Source: Hymenobacter sp. BT18
Lineage (GTDB): Bacteria > Bacteroidota > Bacteroidia > Cytophagales > Hymenobacteraceae
Assembly: GCF_012273015.1 (NCBI RefSeq)
Contig: NZ_CP050954.1
Span: forward strand, 1,054,001 to 1,118,000
Length of the DNA: 64,000 bases
Direction of reading: 5' to 3'
Position 1 is the stretch's first letter; each line of letters begins with the position of its first letter. The position numbers were made by a program, and so were the translations under genes. Shown piece after piece: positions 7,666 to 15,896 of this stretch. The notes under the pieces are model-generated. The model had not been told where the DNA came from. It saw only the letters and a list, made by a program, of their open reading frames with translations, and did no database searches.

Positions 7666-8580
7666 TTACCGGCCTTTATTGCGCTTGACCAAGTAGGCAT
7701 AGAGCACCTTGTCGAATGGCTCCCGGATATCAACCGGCACGAAGTCAATTTTGTACTGCCCGCAGCGGAGGGCCAACTCGTGCTCGTAGCGCTGCATGGC
7801 GGCGCGGTACTGCTCGCGCACTTGGTTGGGCTGGAGCTTGAGCGTCTGGCCGGTTTCTACGTCCTCAAATAAGTAGGGCCGCTCCTGGAAGGTGAAGTCC
7901 GACTCCGTGGCCCGGTCCATCACGTGAAACAGGAGCACCTCGTGCTGCTGGTGGCGCAGGTGCTGCAAGGCCGCCAGCGCGGCGGTTTGCTCTTCGGGGG
8001 CCCGGCCCAGCATGTCGCTGAAGAGTATTACCAACGAGCGTTTTGGAATTTGCTGGGCTATCTGGTGAATTACGTGGGCCACATCGGTGGAGCGGCGCAC
8101 CACGGGGCGCTGCAGCAGTTGCTGCAGGGTGAGCAGCAGGGTGTGGCGGTGGGTGCTGGTGGAGCGCACCGGCGTTTGCAGCTCCACTTGGTCGGCAAAC
8201 GTGACGAGGCCCACGGCATCGCGCTGCTTTTGCAGGAGGGTGCACAGGGCCGCCGCACTCAGGATGCTGAAGCGCAGCTTGTCGAAGTCGGGCGCGGGGT
8301 AGTACATGCTGGGGCTCACGTCCAACAGGAGGTGGCAGCGCAGGTTGGTTTCCTCCTCGTAGCGCTTCACAAACAGCTTATCGGTGCGGGCCAGCACTTT
8401 CCAGTCGAGGTGCCGGGTGCTTTCGCCGGGGTTGTAAAGCCGGTGCTCGGAAAACTCCACCGAAAACCCGTGGTAGGGCGACTGGTGCAGGCCCGTAATA
8501 AACCCCTCTACCAGCTGACGGGCCAGGAATTCCAGGTTCTCGAAGGAGCGCACGGCCGCCAGGTCCAGTGGTTTTGCCAT
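7666..8580 (-). CDS. DUF58 domain protein (vWA-like)
   Basis: The 304-residue protein has the DUF58 signature SVEFSEHRLYNPGESTRHLDWKVLARTDKLFVKRYEEE, followed by a vWA-like fold with DVSPSMYY (MIDAS-like DxSxS). Such proteins usually work with MoxR-type AAA ATPases; no MoxR gene is present here. The frame is open further upstream, but MAKPLDLAAVRSFENLEFLARQ at ATG 8580 is the conserved beginning. No membrane helices are present. It is followed at 11 nt by the small membrane protein. Confidence 0.87.
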   Translation of the reverse strand: MAKPLDLAAVRSFENLEFLARQLVEGFITGLHQSPYHGFSVEFSEHRLYNPGESTRHLDWKVLARTDKLFVKRYEEETNLRCHLLLDVSPSMYYPAPDFDKLRFSILSAAALCTLLQKQRDAVGLVTFADQVELQTPVRSTSTHRHTLLLTLQQLLQRPVVRRSTDVAHVIHQIAQQIPKRSLVILFSDMLGRAPEEQTAALAALQHLRHQQHEVLLFHVMDRATESDFTFQERPYLFEDVETGQTLKLQPNQVREQYRAAMQRYEHELALRCGQYKIDFVPVDIREPFDKVLYAYLVKRNKGR

Positions 8581-8855
8581 ATAGGGTAGAAGCAGGTAAA
8601 CGGGTTGCGCGCCGGCTGCGGCGGGCCTCCTTGCTAAAACTACGGCACGAAATGCCGGAGGTAAAAAGATTCTCAATATCCGCAAAAAGCTGCACTCCGG
8701 TCCGGGCGTCTTTACAGTGTGCAATTTCCCTTTTAGCGAGTTTTCGGGTGTAATGGCCGAAACCCAGGCTTCCCTATTTTTATATCATGGGGGAAGTCCT
8801 TATTTTGGGCAACAATTTAGTCATCTTGGAATACCTCAACTCTACTCATTTAACT

Positions 8856-9218
8856 GTGGAAGACCGTCACGATCAGGAAGAAATCTACTCCCAACGCGTC
8901 AAGGCTGGTAAGCGCACTTACTTCTTTGACGTGAAGGCAACGCGCGGGCAGGATTTCTACCTCACCATCACCGAAAGCAAGCGTCGCCTGCGCGATGACG
9001 ACACATTCTCCTACGAAAAACACAAAATCTTCTTGTACAAAGAGGACTTCGCCAAATTCGTGGATGCCCTGCAGGATGCGGTGGACTATGTGCGCGAAGA
9101 GCTGCTGACGGAAGAGGAAGTAGCCGAGCTGGACCGCCCCCGCCCGGCCTACGACGGCTACGACAGCCGCCCCGGCGACGCTGGCTACAACCCTAACCGC
9201 GCCGACGACACTTACTAA
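8856..9218 (+). CDS. DUF3276 / PUR-like nucleic-acid-binding protein
   Basis: A 120-residue protein of the Bacteroidota PUR-alpha-like family, recognised by YSQRVKAGKRTYFFDVKATR, FYLTITESKRR and HKIFLYKEDFAKFVDALQDAVDYV; PUR domains bind single-stranded DNA or RNA. The C-terminal tail is Asp/Tyr/Pro-rich and probably disordered. The frame is open from ATG 8787, but homologues start just before the HDQEEIYSQR segment, so GTG 8856 (MEDRHDQEE) is preferred. It is cytosolic and monocistronic. Confidence 0.85.
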   Translation: MEDRHDQEEIYSQRVKAGKRTYFFDVKATRGQDFYLTITESKRRLRDDDTFSYEKHKIFLYKEDFAKFVDALQDAVDYVREELLTEEEVAELDRPRPAYDGYDSRPGDAGYNPNRADDTY

Positions 9219-9378
9219 CCAGCCCCACGCCTAGCGAAACAAGCTCTACACACCTTCTCCCCGACTACCCCGGCGCGCCCTGCTTTCCCGAAGGCAGTGG
9301 CGCGTCGTTGCGTTAGCGGCTGGCCCCGGGACGGTAAGTCAACGGAACCGGCAAGCTGCAAACCCGCCCAAAACGCCC

Positions 9379-9386
9379 TACCTTTG
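9379..9386 (+). promoter_or_regulatory. -7 promoter element of ychF
   Basis: TACCTTTG is an exact TAnnTTTG match 61 nt before the ychF ATG; the interval contains an 8-nt tandem array. A -33 TTG was not found at the expected distance. Confidence 0.5.
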
Positions 9387-9412
9387 CGGCACGAATTGCA
9401 CCGGCGGTGCAG

Positions 9413-9444
9413 CTCACCATCTCACTAACTCACTATTTCACCGT
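9413..9444 (+). repeat. Four 8-nt tandem units directly before ychF
   Basis: CTCACCAT, CTCACTAA, CTCACTAT and TTCACCGT follow one another without gaps, then CAT and the ATG at 9448. The array lies in the expected 5' leader. It resembles one arm of the gene-abutting inverted repeats elsewhere in the window, but no partner arm was found upstream. Confidence 0.6.
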
Positions 9445-9447
9445 CAT

Positions 9448-10548
9448 ATGGGTCTCCGCTGCGGTATCGTCGGCTTGCCGAACGTGGGCAAATCCACGCT
9501 GTTCAACGCTCTTTCCAACGCCAAGGCCGAATCGGCCAACTATCCGTTCTGCACCATCGAGCCCAACGTGGGCGTGATTACCGTGCCCGATGAGCGGTTA
9601 CAGATTCTGGAAAAGCTGGTGAACCCCAAGCGCGTGCTGCCCACCATCATCGAGTTTGTGGACATTGCCGGTCTGGTAAAAGGGGCTTCCAAGGGCGAAG
9701 GTCTGGGCAACAAGTTCCTGGCCAACATCCGCGAGGTAGACGCCATTATTCACGTGGTGCGCTGCTTTGAGGACCCTAACATCGTGCACGTGGCCGGCGG
9801 CGTCGACCCAGTGTTCGACAAGGACGTTATCGACACCGAGCTGCAGCTGAAAGACTTGGAAAGCATTGATAAAAAGCTGGTGAAATCGGAGCGCTCCGCT
9901 AAAGCCGGCGACGCCGCGGCCAAAAAGGAAGTAGCCGTGCTCCAGCGCTTCAAGGCGGCCCTGGAAGCCGGGCAGAACGCCCGCGCCGTGCCGGCCGACG
10001 ACACCGAGCTGGAAGCTGTGGCCGACCTGCAGCTGCTCACCATCAAGCCCGTGATTTACGTGGCCAACGTGGACGAGGCCAGCATTGCCACCGACGGCAA
10101 CAAGCACGTAGCGGCCCTGCGGGAGCATGTAAAGGCCGAAAACGCCCAGGTGGTGCTGGTATCGGCGGCCATTGAGGAGCAGATTGCCGACATGGAAGAC
10201 CCCGAGGAAAAGGAAATGTTCCTGGCCGAGTACGGCCTCACGGAGTCGGGCCTGAACAAGCTGATTCGCGCCTCCTACGAGCTGCTGAACTTGATTACCT
10301 ACTTCACGGCCGGCGTGCAGGAAGTGCGCGCCTGGACCATTCACCGCGGCGACAAAGCTCCCGCCGCCGCCGGCGTCATCCACTCCGACTTCGAGAAAGG
10401 CTTTATCCGCGCCGAGGTTATCAAGCTGGCCGATTACCAGGAATATAAAACCGAAGTAAAAATCAAGGAAGCCGGCAAAATGGCCGTGGAAGGCAAAGAC
10501 TACGTGGTGCAGGACGGCGACATTATGCACTTCCGCTTCAACGTCTGA
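9448..10548 (+). CDS. ychF: Ribosome-associated P-loop ATPase YchF (OLA1 family)
   Basis: A 366-residue universally conserved OBG-like protein that binds ribosomes and hydrolyses ATP. The Walker A loop is GLPNVGKST near the N-terminus, the G3 region is [17 protein letters not shown], and the C-terminal TGS domain ends in [17 protein letters not shown], so the gene is full length. The last base of its TGA stop is the first base of the inverted repeat enclosing the GxxExxY gene. It is convergent with the M48 protease at 11.2 kb. Confidence 0.96.
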   Translation: MGLRCGIVGLPNVGKSTLFNALSNAKAESANYPFCTIEPNVGVITVPDERLQILEKLVNPKRVLPTIIEFVDIAGLVKGASKGEGLGNKFLANIREVDAIIHVVRCFEDPNIVHVAGGVDPVFDKDVIDTELQLKDLESIDKKLVKSERSAKAGDAAAKKEVAVLQRFKAALEAGQNARAVPADDTELEAVADLQLLTIKPVIYVANVDEASIATDGNKHVAALREHVKAENAQVVLVSAAIEEQIADMEDPEEKEMFLAEYGLTESGLNKLIRASYELLNLITYFTAGVQEVRAWTIHRGDKAPAAAGVIHSDFEKGFIRAEVIKLADYQEYKTEVKIKEAGKMAVEGKDYVVQDGDIMHFRFNV

Positions 10549-10651
10549 ACCACGGATTCGCGCGGATTTATCGGATTTCGCGGATTTTGTAGACGGCACA
10601 TTGCACCCACTTATAACAAAAAAGACCAGCCTATGGGCTGGTCTTTTTTGT
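10548..10651 (+). repeat. Left arm of the GxxExxY cassette
   Basis: CGGATT occurs at 10553, 10563, 10572 and 10581, i.e. every 9-10 nt, then a unique segment, then the hairpin at 10618-10649. It matches the reverse complement of 11139-11244. Confidence 0.9.
10618..10649. terminator. Terminator hairpin inside the left arm
   Basis: AAAAAAGACCAGCC (10618-10631) pairs perfectly with GGCTGGTCTTTTTT (10636-10649) around TATG, a textbook bidirectional terminator. It would end ychF transcription. Confidence 0.85.
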
Positions 10652-10716
10652 GCGTCGTTTCGGTGGTTTTATTAGATTTAGCTTATATGCAACGCACCTT
10701 GCAACCCGTTTTATAA

Positions 10717-11124
10717 ATGCTTGTTATGTTGTTGGACAACCGTTACAATGAATCGACGCATGCTATTATTGGGTGTTCTATGGCCGTGCATCGTATGCTG
10801 GGTAGTGGGTTTCAGGAGGCAGTGTACCAGCGAAGCTTAGCAATAGAAATGGAGCAAGCCAAGCTGCTTTTTGCGCGTGAGGTAGAAGTACCTATTTACT
10901 ACAAGGGCATTGACGTAGGCTCGCGCCGGATAGATTTTCTGGTGCAAAACACCGTGCTGGTCGTGTTGAAAGCGCTGCACGAGCTAAACCAGAACCATTT
11001 TGCACAAACTATCAACTACTTGGAAGCCTTTCAACTGGAAGTAGGTCTGCTCATCAATTTTGGAGAGCCAAGCCTACGCTATAAACGATTTCTCAAAAAC
11101 CAGCCCCGCTCACTTTCCTTGTAA
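10717..11124 (+). CDS. GxxExxY protein (PD-(D/E)XK nuclease-like), probably catalytically impaired
   Basis: A 135-residue protein with the naming motif GFQEAVY (Gly31, Glu34, Tyr37) and the PD-(D/E)XK-like core RRIDFLV (Asp73) followed by VLVVLKAL (Lys85). In the family the residue two before the lysine is normally Glu (VELKA); here it is Val83, encoded GTG, one base from GAG. The gene lies wholly inside the inverted-repeat cassette. ATG 10717 is used; ATG 10726 is an alternative. The function of the family is not established; it recurs as scattered singletons in many genomes. Confidence 0.85.
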   Translation: MLVMLLDNRYNESTHAIIGCSMAVHRMLGSGFQEAVYQRSLAIEMEQAKLLFAREVEVPIYYKGIDVGSRRIDFLVQNTVLVVLKALHELNQNHFAQTINYLEAFQLEVGLLINFGEPSLRYKRFLKNQPRSLSL

Positions 11125-11138
11125 TTGTTCCGGCCCCA

Positions 11139-11244
11139 ACAAAAAAGACCAGCCCATAGGCTGGTCTTTTTTGTGTTATAGGTGGGTGCAATGCGCCGTC
11201 TACAGAATCCGCGAAATCCGATAAATCCGCGCGAATCCGTGGTT
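11139..11244 (-). repeat. Right arm of the GxxExxY cassette
   Basis: Reverse complement of the left arm with three substitutions and a 2-nt insertion. Its outer base is the last base of the TAA stop of the minus-strand M48 gene. Confidence 0.9.
11141..11172. terminator. Terminator hairpin inside the right arm
   Basis: AAAAAAGACCAGCC and GGCTGGTCTTTTTT pair around CATA. It lies downstream of both the GxxExxY gene and the M48 gene. Confidence 0.85.
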
Positions 11245-12674
11245 TACTTACCCACCACTTTATACAGCTGTCCGGCAGTGAGCTTGGTAGAGGTCTGCAT
11301 CCCGTTGAGGATGGCCAGTTCCTCATAACGCTTCGAGGGAATACCGTTGGCGGCCAAGGCCGAGGCCAGCGTTTGACCGGCTTTGGCGGTGCGCAGGCGG
11401 ATGCGCTCCGGGGCTTTGTTGATTTTAGCTGCGTCGGTGAGGCGCTTGAAGCCCTGAGCCACTCGCTGAAACGTGGGGCCGTAAGTGCCCAGCGTCTGCG
11501 GGCCGCACATACCGATGAGAGCATACAGGGTTTTGCCGTCCTGAATGATGTAGCTCAGCGTGGCGGCTGTTACGCCCTGCTCCCCCACCTGGTTGCCCTG
11601 GATGGCCAGGGCCTGGAAGCCGTTGAGCGTGGTGCGCGAAGCCTTTGGCGACTGTAGGTTCAACTGCTTGGCCAGTGACTGGGCCGCTTCTTCCAGGGAG
11701 TTGCCGGGGGCCGCCGTCAGAATCTGTACAGCCTTACCGCTGGGCTCGGCCATCTGAAACTGCTGGGGTGAGTTCTGAGACTTCCAGCCGGTAGGCACTG
11801 GAAATTGAATCTTCAGATCGGGGTGATAGAAGTAGCCGCTTTGCACATAGCCCTGGCGCGGGTCGTCGCCATACACAAGACCGTTGAGGCGCTGCAGGTA
11901 GGAGTTGCGGTTTACGGCCAGGGCCCGGCCGCCAGCATCCTGCTTAGCGTTGGCGGCCAGCTTTTTCACCGTAGTGTAGCGGTTGGCCGAGTTGGGGTGC
12001 GACGAGAGGAAGGTAGGCACGCTAGCCGCCCCACTCGCCTGCTCCGTGCGCTGCAGCGTCTGGAAGAAGTCGGCCATGCGCGAGGCGTCGTACCCAATTT
12101 TGGTAGAGTACTTCACTCCCAGCTGGTCCGATTCACTTTCGTCGTCGCGGCCGTACTTCAGCAAGCCCAGGCCCACTACCTGCGAGGCCGGCTGGGCTAG
12201 CTGGGCTACGCGCTTGGAAAGCAGAGACCCCAGGATCAGGGCCCCATTGGCAATGGTGGAGCGGGTTTGCTGCTTCTGACCGTGGCGGGCCGTGATGTGG
12301 CCAATCTCGTGGCCAAGCACGCCCGAGAACTGGGCTTCGTCATTGAAGTAAGCCAGGATGCCGCGCGTGAAGTACACGTGGCCATCGGGCGTGGCAAAGG
12401 CGTTGATAATGGGCGAGTCAAGCACCGTGAAGCCTTTTACATCGTTGGGGCGGTCGGAAATGCGGCCCATGGCACCGCCTTTCTGATCCATAAACTGCTG
12501 CAGGGCCGAGTTATCGAGCAGACCGAACTGGGCCACTACCTGCGGATCGGGCTGGGCACCTTGCACGGGGGCAACGGCGCTGGCGGGCGTGGTGGGGCCC
12601 ACCAGACTTCCCATCGGCAGCAGCAACCCCAGGAGGGCGGCGGCGCGAACGGGACGGGACAGGGAAATTTTCAT
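11244..12674 (-). CDS. M48 family zinc metalloprotease (copy 1)
   Basis: This 476-residue protein begins with a signal peptide (MKISLSRPVRAAALLGLLLP...) and carries the zinc motif GHEIGHITARH (HEIGH 122-126), as in BepA/YfgC-like exported M48 proteases. The C-terminal half holds a conserved region and a LysM-like segment (AGQTLASALAANGI...LAILNGM...GQLYKVVGK). It probably acts in the periplasm on misfolded envelope proteins (inference from the family). The frame extends upstream to 12767, but ATG 12674 starts the signal peptide. A paralogue lies immediately upstream. Confidence 0.9.
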   Translation of the reverse strand: MKISLSRPVRAAALLGLLLPMGSLVGPTTPASAVAPVQGAQPDPQVVAQFGLLDNSALQQFMDQKGGAMGRISDRPNDVKGFTVLDSPIINAFATPDGHVYFTRGILAYFNDEAQFSGVLGHEIGHITARHGQKQQTRSTIANGALILGSLLSKRVAQLAQPASQVVGLGLLKYGRDDESESDQLGVKYSTKIGYDASRMADFFQTLQRTEQASGAASVPTFLSSHPNSANRYTTVKKLAANAKQDAGGRALAVNRNSYLQRLNGLVYGDDPRQGYVQSGYFYHPDLKIQFPVPTGWKSQNSPQQFQMAEPSGKAVQILTAAPGNSLEEAAQSLAKQLNLQSPKASRTTLNGFQALAIQGNQVGEQGVTAATLSYIIQDGKTLYALIGMCGPQTLGTYGPTFQRVAQGFKRLTDAAKINKAPERIRLRTAKAGQTLASALAANGIPSKRYEELAILNGMQTSTKLTAGQLYKVVGK

Positions 12675-12777
12675 CGGGAGAGAATGAAGTACGGGAAGAC
12701 AAAACCAAGGCCGGGCACGGGCGCTGCACACCCAGGCGCAGGCCATAGTAGGCAGGCATCGTGCCAAACCGGTCAGC

Positions 12778-14244
12778 TTATTTTTCCACTACCTTGATGA
12801 GGGAGCCGGCATCTACCTGGTCGTTCAGCTGCATGCCGTTCAGAATAGCCATTTCGTTGAGGCGCTTTTCGGGCACGTTGTAGCGGCGCAGGGCGGTTTC
12901 GAGGTTGCTGCGCAGGGTAAGCTTTTTGATGCGCACCCGCTCAGGCTGGCGGTTCAGCTTCTCGGAGTCGGTGAGGCGCTGGAAGCCCTGGGCCACGCTG
13001 GTAAACTGCGGCGCAAACCCATCAAAGTCAGTTGGAGCCGAAACGCCAATCAGTGCGAAAATGGTTTTCCCGTCCTGAATCAGGTACGTGAGGGCGCGCA
13101 CGCCCGCCACTTGCTGACCAGTTTGCTGGTCCTGCTGCACCTGGTCGGCCACGAAGGCCAGGGCGGGAAAGTTGTTGATGGTGGTTTTCTTCGAGTCGGT
13201 GGGCTGCAGGCTGAACTGCTTGGCCAGGGCCTGGGCGGCCTCTTCCAGGGAGTTGCCGGGCGCCAGCATCAGCATTTGCAGGGCCTTGCCGCCGGGGTCG
13301 GCCATTTGAAACTGCTGGGGCGTGTTCTGGTGCTTCCAGCCGGCGGGCACCGGAAAGCGGAACTTCAGCTCAGGGTGGTAAAACACGTTGTTTTCCACGA
13401 AGCCCTGCTTGGGGTCCTCGCCGTACACAATGCCGTCAATCATACGCAGGTACTGGTCCCGGTTGATCTTCAGGTTGGTGGGGTTGCCGTTGCTGGCTTT
13501 CCACTGGTCGGCCAGCTGGTGCACGCGGTTATAGCGGTCGGCGGGGTTGGGGTGGGTGGAGAGGAAGTCGGGAATAGGGTCGGCGCCGCTGGCTTCCTGC
13601 TCGCGCTGCAGGGTCTGGAAGAAGTCGGCCATCTGGGCCGCGTCGTACCCGATTTTACTGGAGTACTGCACGCCCAGCTCGTCGGACTGGCTTTCGTCGT
13701 CGCGCCCGAATTTCAGAAACAGCAGCTGCATGCCCTGCATGGCCTGGTCGCCAAACTGCGCCAGCTTGGGCGAGGCAATCATGGCGCCCACCAGCCCTAC
13801 TTGCCCGATGATGGCATTGGTTTGCTGCTTGGCCGAGTGGCGGGCCGTGACGTGGCCGATTTCGTGGCCCAACACGCCCGCAAACTGGGCCTCGTTGTTG
13901 AAGTGGGCCATGATGCCGCGCGTGAAGTATACGTAGCCCCCGGGCACGGCAAAGGCATTGATAACCGGCGAATCGACGATGCGGAAGTTGTAGGCCAGCT
14001 CGGGGCGGTGCGAGATGGCGCCCATCTGCTTGCCCTTTTCATTGATGAAGTTCTGCAACTTCTGGTCGGGGTAGAGGCCAAACTGGGCCGTTACGGCCGG
14101 GTCCGACTGCTGGCCCATGGCCAGCTCCTGCCCTTCCGACACCAGCATGACTTCTTTTTTGCCGGTAACGGGGTTGGTCGCGCAGGAGTTGAACAGTAGC
14201 GCGGCGGCCAGGCTGCCGCTGAGAAAGAGAATACGGGACTTCAT
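12778..14244 (-). CDS. M48 family zinc metalloprotease lipoprotein (copy 2)
   Basis: A 488-residue paralogue of copy 1 with the same order: zinc motif GHEIGHVTARH (HEIGH 127-131), PEL(K)FRFPVPAGWKHQNTPQQFQMADPGGKA region and a LysM-like C-terminus ending GSLIKVVEK. Unlike copy 1 it has a lipobox-like LLFNSC (Cys21), so it may be membrane anchored while copy 1 is soluble. ATG 14244 starts the signal sequence. Tandem copies 103 nt apart point to local duplication. Confidence 0.9.
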   Translation of the reverse strand: MKSRILFLSGSLAAALLFNSCATNPVTGKKEVMLVSEGQELAMGQQSDPAVTAQFGLYPDQKLQNFINEKGKQMGAISHRPELAYNFRIVDSPVINAFAVPGGYVYFTRGIMAHFNNEAQFAGVLGHEIGHVTARHSAKQQTNAIIGQVGLVGAMIASPKLAQFGDQAMQGMQLLFLKFGRDDESQSDELGVQYSSKIGYDAAQMADFFQTLQREQEASGADPIPDFLSTHPNPADRYNRVHQLADQWKASNGNPTNLKINRDQYLRMIDGIVYGEDPKQGFVENNVFYHPELKFRFPVPAGWKHQNTPQQFQMADPGGKALQMLMLAPGNSLEEAAQALAKQFSLQPTDSKKTTINNFPALAFVADQVQQDQQTGQQVAGVRALTYLIQDGKTIFALIGVSAPTDFDGFAPQFTSVAQGFQRLTDSEKLNRQPERVRIKKLTLRSNLETALRRYNVPEKRLNEMAILNGMQLNDQVDAGSLIKVVEK

Positions 14245-14399
14245 AGAACGGAGAGAGTAAAGCGCAGGAAAGCCGATGACCACCCGCGCCAGGTGGGAAG
14301 AGGAAGAGTCCGTAGCCGCTGCAGGCGGCAGGTATTGTTACGGATACTGCCAGCAACGCAGCACCGGCGCGGAGGTTACACCAGCTCAAATGTCGGGGC

Positions 14400-15677
14400 T
14401 CAGCGGGAAATTTCAGCCTCGGCCCGCTCGTCCAGTTCCAGGGTGGTGGGGCGGCCGTGCCAGCGGTCCAGCCAGTTCATCACGGGCGTGGCCAACACCC
14501 CGTGCAGGATAATGGAGGTAAGCACCGTGAAGCCCGTAATGGCCCACAACTCCCGGCTATCGGGAAATGCCTGCTTGTTGAGAGCGTAGGCCAGGTAGAA
14601 AAACGAGCCGATGCCGCGAATGCCGAAAAACGAAATGACCAACTGCTCGGGCCAGCTCAGGCGGCTGCGCCAGAGCGTGAGCATGCCGCCCATGGGCCGT
14701 AGCAGAAACAGCAGAAACAGCCCCAGCCCTACCCCGCGCCACGTGAGCGGCTCCAGCAGCCCCCGCACCAGCGCGCCCCCAAACAATAGCAGAATCACCA
14801 CAATGAGCAGGCGCTCCAGCTGGTCCGTGAACTCGTGCATTTCGGTGTGGTACTCGTGGCTGCGCTCATGCGCCCGCAGCGTAACCGCCGCAATGAACAC
14901 GGCTAGGAAGCCGTAGCCGTGCGCCAGCTCCGTGATGCCGTAGGCCGTGAGCGTGACGGCCAGGGCCACAAATCCGTAGGCTTCAGGATTAATACGGATG
15001 CGGTGGGGCAAGTCAAAAATCAGGAATGAAAGCACCTTACCCGCCAGCCAGCCCCCCGCTACCCCCGCCGCAAGACGGTACAGCACGTCCATCAGTGCCC
15101 AGTCGGTGAGGCGCTCCACTACAGGCACGGCGGCCGGCAAGAGAGCCAACGCCAGGTATACGAAAGGAAAGGCCAGGCCGTCGTTAAGGCCGGCCTCGCC
15201 GGTTAGGGCAAAGCGCACGTTGTCTTCCCGACCTTCCCCAGGCTTGCCCACTTGCACGTCGCCGGCCAGCACGGGGTCGGTGGGGGCCAGCGTGGCGGCC
15301 AGCAGCAACGCTGAGGCCAGGCTTAGGCCGGCCAGCCGCCAGGCTACCACCCAGAAGCCGGCAATGGACACCACCATCAGGATAAGCACCAGCTTGAGCG
15401 GAGCCCGCCAGCGCACCCGCGAAAACTTCCGGTCGATTTTCAGCCCCGTACCCGTGAGGGCCACAATCACGCACAGCTCGGTGAGGTGGGTGGCAAATTC
15501 GACGTGCGTTATCGGGTCGGGCGAGGGCAACCCCAGCGGCAGCGCGTACACCAACGCCCCCAGCCCCACAAACACGATGGGGTACGAGAGCGGAAACTTT
15601 TTCAGCAGCGAAGGCAGCCAGGCTACGGCCAGAATAGCCACGCCCAAAACCACCAGCCCAAGGTTATACAACGACAT
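14400..15677 (-). CDS. CPA1-type sodium/proton antiporter
   Basis: A 425-residue inner-membrane transporter of the Na+/H+ exchanger (CPA1/NhaP) family with about 12 hydrophobic segments. Diagnostic stretches are ALTGTGLKIDRKF, LAATLAPTDPVLAGDVQVGKPGEGREDNVRFALTGEAGLNDGLAFPFV (the TDP and ND elements of the exchange site) and FFGIRGIGSFFYLAYAL. It exports Na+ in exchange for H+. ATG 15677 (MSLYNLGLVVLG) is a natural start. It is followed by the M48 pair on the same strand, but with a 155-nt gap. Confidence 0.9.
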   Translation of the reverse strand: MSLYNLGLVVLGVAILAVAWLPSLLKKFPLSYPIVFVGLGALVYALPLGLPSPDPITHVEFATHLTELCVIVALTGTGLKIDRKFSRVRWRAPLKLVLILMVVSIAGFWVVAWRLAGLSLASALLLAATLAPTDPVLAGDVQVGKPGEGREDNVRFALTGEAGLNDGLAFPFVYLALALLPAAVPVVERLTDWALMDVLYRLAAGVAGGWLAGKVLSFLIFDLPHRIRINPEAYGFVALAVTLTAYGITELAHGYGFLAVFIAAVTLRAHERSHEYHTEMHEFTDQLERLLIVVILLLFGGALVRGLLEPLTWRGVGLGLFLLFLLRPMGGMLTLWRSRLSWPEQLVISFFGIRGIGSFFYLAYALNKQAFPDSRELWAITGFTVLTSIILHGVLATPVMNWLDRWHGRPTTLELDERAEAEISR

Positions 15678-15780
15678 GCAACGGGGATAAGCGGAGACAA
15701 CGAGAGTCTCTGCTTACGCAAGCCCGGCCGTGTCGGCTGGAATGGAGCCGTGGGCAGCAGCTTGTCTGATAAACCAGGCC

Positions 15781-15870
15781 GTCATGCTGAGCGGAGCCGA
15801 AGCATCTCTACCGCTTCGCCTGCATCATTCAACGAAGCGGTCCAGATGCTGCGGCTGCGCTCAGCATGAC
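15781..15870. repeat. Large palindromic intergenic repeat (REP-like)
   Basis: Outer 27-nt arms (15781-15807 and 15844-15870) pair with two mismatches and begin GTCATGCTGAGCG. Inner 9-nt arms ACCGCTTCG and CGAAGCGGT also pair. Two shorter palindromes with related ends occur at 32669 and 40066. I recall GTCATGCTGAGC-type palindromes in Hymenobacter genomes, but this should be checked by search. Confidence 0.75.
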
Positions 15871-15896
15871 GTACTGAATTAGGCTGCCTACTTGTC

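Larger units (their letters stand above)
10548..11244. mobile_element. Inverted-repeat cassette carrying a GxxExxY gene
   Basis: Near-identical inverted arms (10548-10651 and 11139-11244) enclose one gene. Arms differ at three bases plus a 2-nt CA indel over about 105 nt. The left end overlaps the ychF stop codon and the right end overlaps the M48 stop codon, each by a single base. Each arm has four CGGATT units spaced 9-10 nt and a terminator hairpin. No transposase and no target-site duplication is seen. Whether it moves, or arose by inverted duplication of the original intergenic region, cannot be told here. Confidence 0.7.

Noticed and set aside
10548-11244. Interpretation of the GxxExxY cassette as a classical insertion sequence
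   Set aside because: No transposase, no target-site duplication next to the arms, and ends that fall in stop codons argue against a standard IS.
13111-14199. 362-residue open frame antisense to the second M48 protease
   Set aside because: Antisense to a conserved protein; composition (Gly/Val/His-rich) is typical of shadow frames.
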